Shown: in pieces, positions 13,999 to 21,140 of the stretch
Position numbering within the stretch: the first letter of the stretch is position 1
Layout: each line of letters starts with the position of its first letter
Virus record (IMG/VR): IMGVR_UViG_3300047470_000032
Location: 1 to 29,424 of that record
DNA from: a virus
Strand: one strand, 5' to 3'
DNA: 29,424 nt
Notes under the pieces: generated by a model
What the model was told of the DNA's origin: nothing
The model's database searches: none
Seen by the model: only the letters and a program-made list of their open reading frames with translations
Translations under genes and position numbers: made by a program

Positions 13999-14573
13999 TG
14001 TCGAACAAGGCGGGCTGGAGCCATAGCCTCACGGACTTTGCCGATCAGGCTGGCGAGGACATCACCCAGATGGCGCGCGTCATCGCGACCGCCATGCTCA
14101 CGGAAGTGGTGAACCGCTCGCCGGTCGGCAACCCCGACCTATGGCAGGCCAACGTTGCGCTGCGCACAAAAAACGTGGCGCTGGCAGATGCCTATGACGC
14201 GAACGTCGACGCCCGCAACGCGGCGCGCACCGGTGGCAGGGCATTCAAGAAGCTGACCAAGCGCGAGCGCGAAGAGAACTATTTCGTCAAAGCGCAGGCA
14301 GCGGGGAAGGGCTACATCGGCGGCACGTTCCGAGGAAGTCACCTGGTATCGATCGGCGCGCCCGACATGACTGCGACCGACAGCGTCGACCCGTCCGGCC
14401 GCGAAACGATTAGCAAGGGCAGCATGCTCATCAAGGCATCAGGCCAGTTTCCCGTCATCTACATCCAAACGAACAGCCCCTACGGCGAGATGCTGGAGCT
14501 GGGGCATTCCACGCAGGCGCCCGGCGGGGTTTATGACCTCGCGTTCATCGGCGTATCCGAGGCCTACAAATGA
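13998..14573 (+). CDS. Tail completion/minor tail protein (HK97 gp10-like)
   Basis: A 191-residue protein. The segment VNRSPVGNPDLW matches the R-S-P-V-x-x-G-x-L element near the N-terminus of HK97 gp10 and lambda Z type proteins, and YGEMLELGHSTQAPGGVYDL matches their Y-A-x-x-x-E-x-G-x-S-x-Q-A-P end motif. Between them is an insertion of about 90 residues (basic, KLTKREREENYFVKAQ) longer than in the shortest members. It would help finish the neck-tail joint. One-base overlap with the gene before and ATGA overlap with the gene after imply coupled translation. Confidence 0.78.
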   Translation: MSNKAGWSHSLTDFADQAGEDITQMARVIATAMLTEVVNRSPVGNPDLWQANVALRTKNVALADAYDANVDARNAARTGGRAFKKLTKREREENYFVKAQAAGKGYIGGTFRGSHLVSIGAPDMTATDSVDPSGRETISKGSMLIKASGQFPVIYIQTNSPYGEMLELGHSTQAPGGVYDLAFIGVSEAYK

Positions 14574-14965
14574 CCTTCGAGCAGATCAGAGCGCTCATCA
14601 CCAGCCGGATGGTCGCCTTCACTGGCATTGACCAGGCGCGGATCGATTACCCGAACCAGCCGGCAGTGTTCACGCCACCGGCGGCCGGCCTCTGGTGCCG
14701 GCTGAATATCCAGTACGCCTCGGCATTCATGGCCGGCATGGCCGACCGGCCGCACACGCGCAAGCCTGGGCAGATCAGCATCCAATGCTTTGCCCGGGAG
14801 CGCACCGGCACCAAGGCCATCAACGAACTGGCCGATGCGCTCGAAGCGCACTTCGCCTACTGGATGTCCGGCGACCTGGAATGCATGGAAGCCAGCCAAG
14901 TGGTCGCCGGCGAGTTCGAGGGCTTCTACCAAATCAACGTCAACATCCGGTTTCGCGCCGGCTGA
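14570..14965 (+). CDS. Tail terminator-like protein (DUF4128 type)
   Basis: A 131-residue protein in the slot of lambda gpU. The sequence fits DUF4128: FEQIRALITSRMVAF, IDYPNQPAVFTPPAAGLWCRLNI, then RPHTRKPGQISIQCFARERTGTKAINELADALEAHF and a final YQINVNIRF strand. This is the alpha-beta fold of tail terminators, which cap the tail tube and join it to the head. It overlaps the gp10-like gene by ATGA. The following gene begins eight bases later but looks like an accessory insertion. Confidence 0.75.
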   Translation: MTFEQIRALITSRMVAFTGIDQARIDYPNQPAVFTPPAAGLWCRLNIQYASAFMAGMADRPHTRKPGQISIQCFARERTGTKAINELADALEAHFAYWMSGDLECMEASQVVAGEFEGFYQINVNIRFRAG

Positions 14966-14973
14966 GAGGAAAA

Positions 14974-15303
14974 ATGCAGAGCGCAAATTATGTTCCGGGC
15001 GTCTCCGGCTGGAAGCTCCACAAGAGCGGAAGCCTTGAATTCACATCGTCCGGCGACCCGTGCCTGTCCAGTGCAGGAAAAGAGGAGCCGCCAAAGCCGT
15101 TTATCGTCGTCGACGGCGTGACGTACATCCGTCAGGAGTCGATTGATGAGTCCAGCGCTCAGGAGGCGAAGTTGACGCCTGAATGGACCATCAAGCTTGA
15201 GTTGCTGGGCGGCAAGTATGTAGCGGCGGGCATTGGGTTGGGTTTGTCTTCCCAGCTCCTCGTCAGTGCAGATCGTTTCTCGATCACGATGCCCAGAAAG
15301 TAA
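14974..15303 (+). CDS. Small accessory protein built from tail-tip J C-terminal motifs
   Basis: A 109-residue protein from ATG 14974, preceded by AGAGGA. It carries two motifs also found at the C-terminus of the J protein in this window. NYVPGVSGWKLHKSGSLEF (residues 5-23) parallels J residues 961-979, and WTIKLE ... YVAAGIGLG ... LLVSADRFSI (71-104) parallels J 874-916 (DUF1983-like). The order is reversed relative to J. It sits between the tail terminator and the tail tube and is closed by its own terminator, which is how cargo genes usually look. It could be a small tail-tip or fibre-attached decoration, or a relic of J recombination. No function is known to me. Confidence 0.68.
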   Translation: MQSANYVPGVSGWKLHKSGSLEFTSSGDPCLSSAGKEEPPKPFIVVDGVTYIRQESIDESSAQEAKLTPEWTIKLELLGGKYVAAGIGLGLSSQLLVSADRFSITMPRK

Positions 15304-15325
15304 CCAGCCCATTGGGCCAGCCAAC

Positions 15326-15347
15326 CCCGCCTTGAGCGGGTTTTTTT
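15326..15347 (+). terminator. Intrinsic terminator before the tail tube gene
   Basis: The stem CCCGC (15326-15330) with GCGGG (15336-15340), loop CTTGA, runs into seven T's (15341-15347). A second CCCGC at 15351-15355 could pair with the same GCGGG instead, giving a possible alternative fold. Confidence 0.8.
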
Positions 15348-15370
15348 ATGCCCGCGAATAGGAGGCTCCA

Positions 15371-16531
15371 ATGAGCTCTGGCGCAAAAGTTGTAAGCCAC
15401 ATCATTGCGGAGGTGACGCCCGGCGTTACTCCCACCGGCACCTGGGACACGCTGCGCCTGACCGGCAACGCGCTGACCCCTACCGTTAACACCGAAGTCA
15501 GCGACGAAATCACCGACACCCGCCTGAGCCAAGGCTCGGTGGCCACCAGCATCGATATCGGCGGCGATCTAACCGCTGAGTTCTCGTTCGGCTCGTTCGA
15601 CCAGCTGCTGGAGGCCGCGTTTTACGGCAACTGGACTGGCAACGTGCTGAGTGTTGGCGATACACGCCACACCTTCAGCATCGCCAAGGGCTACAACGAC
15701 GTCGGCGTCTATGGCGTGTTCAAGGGCGCGCACGTCTCGACCTTCGCGCTCGACATCCCGTCTGAAGGCAAGGTGACCGCCACGTTCAACATGGCGTGCC
15801 TGGACTACACCGACGGAGACACCCCGATTGTCGTTTCGCCGAATGCGCCGACCACCACCCCGTTCCTGTCGAACAACAACGTCGGCACGATCCTTGTGAA
15901 TGGCCAGTCGCTCGAAGGCGTGGCCTGTGTCTCGGCCATGACCGTGAATCTGGACAACAGCCTGCAGACTCAGCGCTGCCTTGGCTCCGATCGTCTCGGC
16001 CCGGGCGCGCACATCGCCACCGAGGCGGCAGTTACCGGCAGCATCACGCTGGCCTGGTCGAAGCGCGCGTGGGAGATCTGGAAGAACACCTTCACCCGCG
16101 CGCCAATCGGCGTCGTGTTCCCGATCACCGACAGCCTGGGCAACAAGTACACCTTCAACTTTCCATCAGTGGAAGTGGATGGCGAGCTGCCGAATGGCGG
16201 CAAGCGCGACCTGATCGAGGTGACGCTGAACTACACCGTTGCCAAGGTCAGCCCGACCATCTCCCGCGTTCCGTTCGTGCCGGTGACCAGCGTCTCGGTG
16301 GCGCCTACGACCGCATCCATTGCGGTAGCCGCGACTCGTCAGCTCACTGCGTCGGCGTTGCCGGCCGAAGCCGCGCAAAACGTCACCTGGTCCAGTTCGG
16401 CGCCGAGCGTTGCCACTGTCAGCTCATCCGGCTTGGTCTCCGGCGTTTCCGCTGGCTCCGCGACGATTACCGCTACCAGCGTGTCGGACGTCACCAAAAC
16501 CAGCACGGCGGCGATCACCGTCACTGCATAA
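15371..16531 (+). CDS. Major tail tube protein with C-terminal Big_2 (Ig-like) domain
   Basis: A 386-residue tail tube subunit. Residues 1 to about 300 form the tube domain, with features of the lambda gpV-like/phage tail tube family (AEVTPGVTPTGTWDTLRLTG, an IDIGGDLTAEFSFGSFDQLLEAAF segment, LDIPSEGKVTATFN, and a late VFPITDSLGNKYTFNFPSVEVDGE). From about 303 a Big_2 domain follows (SVSVAPTTASIAVAATRQLTA, NVTWSSSAPSVATVSSSGLVSGVSAGSATITAT). Lambda gpV and many other tail tubes carry an Ig-like C-terminal domain on the outside of the tail, where it may touch cell-surface or mucus glycans. GGAGG lies just before ATG 15371. A hairpin follows the stop. Confidence 0.88.
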   Translation: MSSGAKVVSHIIAEVTPGVTPTGTWDTLRLTGNALTPTVNTEVSDEITDTRLSQGSVATSIDIGGDLTAEFSFGSFDQLLEAAFYGNWTGNVLSVGDTRHTFSIAKGYNDVGVYGVFKGAHVSTFALDIPSEGKVTATFNMACLDYTDGDTPIVVSPNAPTTTPFLSNNNVGTILVNGQSLEGVACVSAMTVNLDNSLQTQRCLGSDRLGPGAHIATEAAVTGSITLAWSKRAWEIWKNTFTRAPIGVVFPITDSLGNKYTFNFPSVEVDGELPNGGKRDLIEVTLNYTVAKVSPTISRVPFVPVTSVSVAPTTASIAVAATRQLTASALPAEAAQNVTWSSSAPSVATVSSSGLVSGVSAGSATITATSVSDVTKTSTAAITVTA

Positions 16532-16550
16532 ACCTGCTCGACCTTTGGCT

Positions 16551-16585
16551 GCCCCGGCATTCACGCCGGCCGGGGTGGCCCTTTT
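16551..16585 (+). terminator. Candidate terminator after the tail tube gene
   Basis: CCCCGGC (16552-16558) can pair with GCCGGGG (16569-16575), with an outer GGC/GCC extension, followed by four T's (16582-16585). The T-run is short. An inner alternative pairing (CCGGC with GCCGG at 16565-16569) is also possible. Confidence 0.45.
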
Positions 16586-16610
16586 ATTGGCGAGGCGTTG
16601 AGGAATTACC

Positions 16611-17096
16611 ATGGCTCTGCAACTGGGCAAGAAGAAACCCGCAATCACCGGCGAACGCTGGGCGAGCTTCGACAAGGACACCAAGGTGCTGCTGGCCGGC
16701 ATCGATAACCCCGAGTATCAGGTTGCGCTGGAGCGCATGCGCCGTCGTATTCAGCGCAACGATGCGCGGTTTGAAGAGGGGCAGGTAGGCGTGGTCGCCG
16801 GCGAAATGACCGAGCACCAGAACCACGCGATGCTGCTTAGCCATTTCATCGTGAAGGGCTGGGAGGGCGTGCTGGATGCCGACGGCAATCCGATCAAGTA
16901 CAGCCCGCCCGTAGCTGCTGAGCTGCTGGAAAACAACATCGAGTTCTTCATCTTCGTGCTGCGCGAAGGCGCGCTGGCTGCCAACGATGCTGCCGAAGAG
17001 CGAGCTGAGTCGGTGGGAAAGCAGTCGCCCGCTTCGAGTGGGAGCAAGAGTGGGGCGGGGAAAGCGAGAAGCGCCGGGCGGTCTACTCGCGCCTGA
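16611..17096 (+). CDS. Tail assembly chaperone gpG
   Basis: A 161-residue, mostly helical, soluble protein directly before the T frame and tape measure, the position of lambda gpG. Motifs include DKDTKVLLAGIDNPEYQVALERMRRRI, GVVAGEMTEHQNHAMLLSHFIVKGWEGV and ELLENNIEFFIFVLREGA. The last 24 residues, after the frameshift site, are low-complexity (SPASSGSKSGAGKARSAG), as often seen in the unshifted product of such genes. gpG coats the tape-measure protein and, with gpGT, brings tube subunits to it. Most ribosomes would make this form; a fraction shift at 17015-17021 to make the longer gpGT. Confidence 0.82.
   Translation: MALQLGKKKPAITGERWASFDKDTKVLLAGIDNPEYQVALERMRRRIQRNDARFEEGQVGVVAGEMTEHQNHAMLLSHFIVKGWEGVLDADGNPIKYSPPVAAELLENNIEFFIFVLREGALAANDAAEERAESVGKQSPASSGSKSGAGKARSAGRSTRA
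17015..17021 (+). promoter_or_regulatory. Programmed -1 ribosomal frameshift site GGGAAAG
   Basis: The heptamer G GGA AAG is in phase with gpG codons (GTG-GGA-AAG; Lys is codon 137). It has the X-XXY-YYZ form and is the same heptamer used for lambda G/GT. The -1 frame is open from a TGA at 17006-17008 through 17338 and encodes sensible protein before its first ATG (RFEWEQEWGG and on), so the shift joins two coding regions. Confidence 0.88.
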
Positions 17097-17098
17097 AG

Positions 17099-17338
17099 AT
17101 GGCCATCCCGGGCGAGCCCGAGAATGACCCACTCACCGCCTACCTGCTCAACCTTTACCGGAACGTGTCTCGCGGTCGCCGGTACATCGCCGGCATGGCC
17201 GGGGCGTTCCCGCTGCCGCTCTCGGCGCGGGAGATCTCAGACTGGCTGGAATCGCACACGTCACCGCTGCCGCGCGATGAGATCGACGATGTGATGTTTG
17301 CGCTGGATGCGGTGTTCTTGGCCGGTGCCGACGAGTGA
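17099..17338 (+). CDS. gpT portion of the gpGT frameshift fusion
   Basis: The open T frame encodes 79 residues from ATG 17099, but the coding sense clearly begins earlier, from about 17021, after the slippery site: AVARFEWEQEWGG precedes the ATG in the same frame. ATG 17099 has no ribosome site, so T is probably made only as gpGT: 137 residues of gpG plus 105 of T, 242 in all. The T part contains PLTAYLLNLYRNVSRGRRYIAG and LPLSAREISDWLES, with an acidic end. In lambda the T domain recruits tail tube subunits to the tape measure. Annotation as a separate short gene would hide the fusion. Confidence 0.78.
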   Translation: MAIPGEPENDPLTAYLLNLYRNVSRGRRYIAGMAGAFPLPLSAREISDWLESHTSPLPRDEIDDVMFALDAVFLAGADE

Positions 17339-17340
17339 TT

Positions 17341-17370
17341 TTGTCGAGGGCCTCGACTTGGTGCTAGATT
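17341..17370 (+). promoter_or_regulatory. Putative sigma70 promoter of the cargo cassette
   Basis: TTGTCG (17341-17346) and TAGATT (17365-17370) are 18 bases apart and each match the consensus at four of six positions; TGC precedes the -10. It sits directly after the gpT stop and before a lipoprotein gene with a strong GGGAGGGG site. A private promoter plus the terminator at 18165 would let the two cargo genes be expressed in the lysogen. Confidence 0.42.
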
Positions 17371-17396
17371 CCTCTTTCAAACAGGGAGGGGTGTCT

Positions 17397-17834
17397 TTGA
17401 AAAGACAAATAGCATTTGGGTTGGCGTTCTTACTTCTGGTGGGTTGCGAAACTACTCGCGTTTCGCCTGAGAAGGCCGCACAGGTCCCGGCAGACGATAT
17501 CTTTGCCTTTGGGAAGCCAACTTCGGCCAGTGATGCTCGCATTGTTTTCACTCAGGACGCAGGCGCTCTGAGCTGCCTCGGTGCAGGTATGCAGGTTTTT
17601 CTCAACGAAAGACTTGCAGCTGAAACGAGCAGCGGGAAATCGGTGAAGCTGTACCACAAGCCAGGCCCGGTTCAACTGAGCATCAAAAACAACGCTGCGT
17701 GCGCCGGGGGCGATCTGCGAGGAATGCTGCTGGATCTGAAGCCGGGCTACTCTTATTCAGTTCGCGGATATCGCGGAATGTGGGACAAGGCTGAGCCACT
17801 ACTCACATCCCCGGAGCCCTACAAATACAAGTAG
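17397..17834 (+). CDS. Putative phage-encoded lipoprotein (cargo gene)
   Basis: A 145-residue lipoprotein from TTG 17397, chosen because GGGAGGGG (17384-17390) is well spaced; GTG 17391 lies too near it. The signal MKRQIAFGLAFLLLVGC ends in lipobox LVGC with Cys at 17. The mature part is beta-rich (ARIVFTQDAGALSCLGAGMQVFLNE, GPVQLSIKNNAACAGGDLRG, GYSYSVRGYRGMW) with paired cysteines near the middle, perhaps a disulphide. Composition looks more AT-rich than neighbouring tail genes. Placed between gpGT and the tape measure with its own promoter and terminator, it is a typical moron. Surface exclusion or host envelope change are possible roles; no family is recognised. Confidence 0.72.
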   Translation: MKRQIAFGLAFLLLVGCETTRVSPEKAAQVPADDIFAFGKPTSASDARIVFTQDAGALSCLGAGMQVFLNERLAAETSSGKSVKLYHKPGPVQLSIKNNAACAGGDLRGMLLDLKPGYSYSVRGYRGMWDKAEPLLTSPEPYKYK

Positions 17835-17843
17835 AGAGGCAGC

Positions 17844-18149
17844 ATGAAACGATTACTCGCGGCATCGCTAGCATCGCTAGCATCGCTGTGCATAGCGCTA
17901 TCAGCCCATGCAGATGACAGTTCGTGCAAGAAAATCTCGGCGCTGGCCGGGCAGGCCATGACGGCGCGCCAGAATGGTCAGTTGCTTGAGGATTCGCTCG
18001 ACAAGATCGGTGATGGCAGCAAATTTGCCAAGAACATGATTCTTCGAGCTTACGAGCGGCCCGTTGCCATGATGGAGGCCTTGAAGCCGGAAATGGTGAG
18101 AGAGTTTCAAAATGAGGCGTTTCGCGAGTGTTTGAGCGCCAACGAGTAG
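17844..18149 (+). CDS. Putative secreted periplasmic protein (cargo gene)
   Basis: A 101-residue protein with a clear cleavable signal peptide: MKRL, a hydrophobic core of repeated Ala-Ser-Leu, and a predicted cut after AHA (residue about 23). The 78-residue mature part is helical with two cysteines (SSCKK and RECLS near the two ends) that could form a disulphide. It starts ten bases after the lipoprotein gene with GAGAGGC upstream, so both are probably one transcript, and a UUCG terminator follows. The pair may work together at the envelope, but this is inference. I do not recognise the family. Confidence 0.7.
   Translation: MKRLLAASLASLASLCIALSAHADDSSCKKISALAGQAMTARQNGQLLEDSLDKIGDGSKFAKNMILRAYERPVAMMEALKPEMVREFQNEAFRECLSANE
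17862..17887 (+). repeat. Tandem 9-bp repeat inside the signal peptide
   Basis: GCATCGCTA is repeated twice exactly (17862-17870, 17871-17879) and a third time over eight bases (17880-17887). Each unit encodes Ala-Ser-Leu, in frame, within the hydrophobic core of the signal peptide. Slippage would change the core by three residues without breaking the gene. Confidence 0.8.
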
Positions 18150-18164
18150 CAGATTGAAAATAAG

Positions 18165-18184
18165 CCCGCTTCGGCGGGTTTTTT
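18165..18184 (+). terminator. Intrinsic terminator closing the cargo cassette
   Basis: The stem CCCGC (18165-18169) with GCGGG (18174-18178) closes a TTCG loop and is followed by six T's; A-T pairs extend the stem. It ends the two-gene cassette just before the tape measure gene. Confidence 0.87.
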
Positions 18185-18202
18185 ATTGCCTGGAGAAAAG
18201 TA

Positions 18203-21121
18203 ATGGCTCAGACATCCCGCTTGGTTCTGGAGATCGACAGCCGGGACGCCGAGCAAAAGGCTGCTGATACTCGCAAGGCGCTTGAGGCGCTCGAGGGCGC
18301 CGGTCTTCGGGCCAAGCCTGTGATGGACAAGCTGGCCGACGGGATTGATAGCGTCGGCGAGTCCTCAGAGTCCACAGGCAAAAAAGTCAAAACACAGAAA
18401 GAGCAACTGGAAGAGTTGCTGGGGAGTATTGACCCTGTCACCCGAAAGCTGGGTGAGCTGGATAAGCAAGAGAAGGAACTTGCCAAAAACCGGAAGCTTG
18501 GCTTGATCGAAGCGGATACCTTTTCCGAGTACCAAGCGAAGATCAACACCACACGGGCAGATCTCGGACGCTTTAATACGGACCTTGGCAAGACCGGCAT
18601 GACGGCAAAGGCAACTGCTGCTGCGCTGCGAGGCGTTCCAGCGCAGTTCACCGATATTGCCGTATCGCTACAGGGAGGGCAGGCGCCTCTCACCGTTTTC
18701 CTGCAACAGGGCGGCCAGCTCAAAGACATGTTCGGCGGTGTTGGGCCGGCCGCGAAAGCGCTGGGCGGCTATATCCTCGGTCTGGTCAACCCGTTCACTG
18801 TGGCTGCTGCAGCGGTTGGCGTGCTCGGTCTGGCCTACTACCAAGGATCGAAAGAGCAAGATGCTTACCGCCTTTCTCTCGTCACCACTGGCAACGCAGC
18901 CGGTACCACCACGATCGCGCTGGCAGAGATGGCAAAGCGAGTCAGTGGAACCGTCGGCACCACGGCTGACGCTGCTGCGGCGCTGGCTCAACTTGCCGGT
19001 ACCGGGAAGATCGCGAGCTCAAGCTTTGAGCAAATCGCAACATCTGCAATCGCCTATGAAAAAGCCACGGGCAAAGCAGTGTCGGAGACCGTCGCTGAGT
19101 TTGCCCGGCTTGCCGACGACCCTGTGAAAGCGGTTGCGGAGCTCAACGACAAGTACAACTTTCTGACCGCGTCGGTGTACGAGCAAATCCGAGCCGCTCA
19201 GCAAATGGGTGAGAAGGAGGCAGCCGCAGCTATAGCGCAGGAAGCCTATGCCAGGGCGCTGGGCGAGCGCGCCGCAACGATGAAAGCGAACCTCGGCACG
19301 CTTGAAAAAGCATGGAATGATCTTGCTGGCGCAGCCAAGAGCGGATGGGATGCCATTCTGAATATCGGGCGGGAGTCGAACGACGGCCCCGATGTTCAAG
19401 CCATCCAGCAAAAAATCAATTATCTGAAGTCCACCCTTGATACTGGTTATGAGGACGGTAACGCAAGAGAGCGAATCGCCTCTCTTCAGGCTGAACTGGA
19501 TGCCTACAACAAAAAGTCGAAGGCCGAGCAGGACGCAGCTGATGCTGCCGCACGAAACGCCCAAATTCAGCGCGACGGTCAGGCCGCATATGAGGCTTTC
19601 GAAAAAAATAAAGAGCAATACTTCACAAAGGAGCAAAAGAGGAACAAGGCTCTTGAGGATGAGATGAAACGAATCAACGCGGCCAGGGCTGCGGGCTATA
19701 CGATCACCGCAGAACAGGAAGCCGCAGCTCTGAAGGCCATCAGGGAAAGCGATAGCTTTAAGGAAGCAGCAGAGAAAAAGCCCAAGGCATACCGCGAAGA
19801 TGCCGGCATGAAGGCGCTCGACCAAGCCCGCCAGCAATATGCCGTGCTGCAACAGCAGAACTCGCTGATTGGCGTGCAGAAAGGTGAGGTCGACAAGCTT
19901 GGCGCCGCCGGGCAGGCGCTGGTGAAGTGGGAGCAGGAACTCGCCGACATCAAGGGTAAGCAGATCCTGACGGCCGACCAGAAGGCCCTGGTTTCGAACC
20001 AGGAACTGATCACCGCCCAGCTGAAAAAGAACGCCGCGCTTGAGAAGGAAAACCAGCTCAAGAAGATATCCACGGAGGAGACGCAGAAGCTCGCGGCATT
20101 CCAGACCAATCTGGCCAGCCAATTGGCAAAGGCACAGACGGGCTTGGACAACAACCTCGCCGGCATGGGGATGGGCGACCAGCAGCGTCAGCGCTTGCAG
20201 GAACAGCTCAGCATTGAGCAGCAGTACCAGTCGCAAATGGATGCTCTGCAGCAGCAGCGCAACGAGGGGCGCATCAGCGAAAAGCTGTACAGCGAAGAGA
20301 CTGATGCGCTCCGCTCAGCCCTGCAAACCCGTCTCGCCATGCAGCAGCAATACTACACGGACGTGGACAAGGCCCAATCGGACTGGGCGCTCGGTGCATC
20401 GTCGGCGTTTCAGACCTATTCGGAGCAGGCGCGCGATGTCGCCGGCCAGACTCGCAATCTTTTCACCAACGCCTTCAGCAACATGGAAGACGGCATCATC
20501 CAGTTCGTGAAGACCGGGAAGTTGTCGTTCAAGGATCTGGCCGACGGCATCATCGCCGACCTGATCCGGATCCAGGTGCGGCAGGCGGCGGTGGGTATCT
20601 TCGGCACGATCTTCAGCGGGCTGACTGCCGGTGGCGCTGCTGCCGGCAACGGCCTCGCCGCCGGATCCGCCGGCGCGACGTCCTCCACTCTCGGAGCATC
20701 TGCAGCCGGATACAGCTCGAAGTTCGGTTTCTCTGACGGCGGCTATACCGGCGACGGCGGCAAGTTCGAGCCGAAGGGCGTGGTGCACGGCGGCGAGTTC
20801 GTGGTCCGCAAGGAAGCGGTGAGCCAGCCAGGTGCCCGTGAATTCCTCGAGCGCATGAACGCGAACTCCAAAGGGTACGCAGATGGCGGCTACGTTGGCG
20901 CTACCGCTGCGGCATCGACCTCCAATGTCGTACCGATCTCGTCGGGCTCGTCCACTGCTCCGGTCATCCAGCAGAACTTCAGCTTCCAAGGCACTCCGGA
21001 TGACGCCACCGTCAATCTGGTGAAAGAAGCTGCTATGCAGGGGGCGAAGGGCGGCTACGAGCTGGTCGTGCGCGACCTGAAAATGAACGGAACCATCCGC
21101 CAGCTGATCGCGCGGCGCTAA
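18203..21121 (+). CDS. Tail tape measure protein
   Basis: The largest but one gene, 972 residues; the length sets the tail length, roughly 0.15 nm per residue in this class, so about 145 nm. The N-terminal part (residues 1-160) has lambda-family tape-measure features (LVLEIDSRDAEQKAADTRKAL, TAAALRGVPAQFTDIAVSLQGG, PLTVFLQQGGQLKDMFGG). A hydrophobic stretch follows (about 187-215, GGYILGLVNPFTVAAAAVGVLGLAYY), which may enter the host membrane. Residues about 400-770 are long coiled coil. The C-terminal third has GGYTGDGGKFEPKGVVHGGEFVVRKEA, a common tape-measure motif, and Gly/Ala-rich segments. ATG 18203 follows GGAG by seven bases. The first half looks less GC-rich than the second. Confidence 0.92.
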   Translation: MAQTSRLVLEIDSRDAEQKAADTRKALEALEGAGLRAKPVMDKLADGIDSVGESSESTGKKVKTQKEQLEELLGSIDPVTRKLGELDKQEKELAKNRKLGLIEADTFSEYQAKINTTRADLGRFNTDLGKTGMTAKATAAALRGVPAQFTDIAVSLQGGQAPLTVFLQQGGQLKDMFGGVGPAAKALGGYILGLVNPFTVAAAAVGVLGLAYYQGSKEQDAYRLSLVTTGNAAGTTTIALAEMAKRVSGTVGTTADAAAALAQLAGTGKIASSSFEQIATSAIAYEKATGKAVSETVAEFARLADDPVKAVAELNDKYNFLTASVYEQIRAAQQMGEKEAAAAIAQEAYARALGERAATMKANLGTLEKAWNDLAGAAKSGWDAILNIGRESNDGPDVQAIQQKINYLKSTLDTGYEDGNARERIASLQAELDAYNKKSKAEQDAADAAARNAQIQRDGQAAYEAFEKNKEQYFTKEQKRNKALEDEMKRINAARAAGYTITAEQEAAALKAIRESDSFKEAAEKKPKAYREDAGMKALDQARQQYAVLQQQNSLIGVQKGEVDKLGAAGQALVKWEQELADIKGKQILTADQKALVSNQELITAQLKKNAALEKENQLKKISTEETQKLAAFQTNLASQLAKAQTGLDNNLAGMGMGDQQRQRLQEQLSIEQQYQSQMDALQQQRNEGRISEKLYSEETDALRSALQTRLAMQQQYYTDVDKAQSDWALGASSAFQTYSEQARDVAGQTRNLFTNAFSNMEDGIIQFVKTGKLSFKDLADGIIADLIRIQVRQAAVGIFGTIFSGLTAGGAAAGNGLAAGSAGATSSTLGASAAGYSSKFGFSDGGYTGDGGKFEPKGVVHGGEFVVRKEAVSQPGAREFLERMNANSKGYADGGYVGATAAASTSNVVPISSGSSTAPVIQQNFSFQGTPDDATVNLVKEAAMQGAKGGYELVVRDLKMNGTIRQLIARR

Positions 21122-21140
21122 GCAATTTAAGGAGTACTGC

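Noticed and set aside
14695-14973. Upstream extension of the J-like small protein
   Set aside because: It overlaps the tail terminator gene out of frame and is Arg/His-rich shadow sequence; ATG 14974 has AGAGGA.
19019-20236. Open frame of about 400 codons on the minus strand opposite the tape measure gene
   Set aside because: Leucine-rich low-quality translation mirrored from the coiled coil of the tape measure; no ribosome site or recognisable family.
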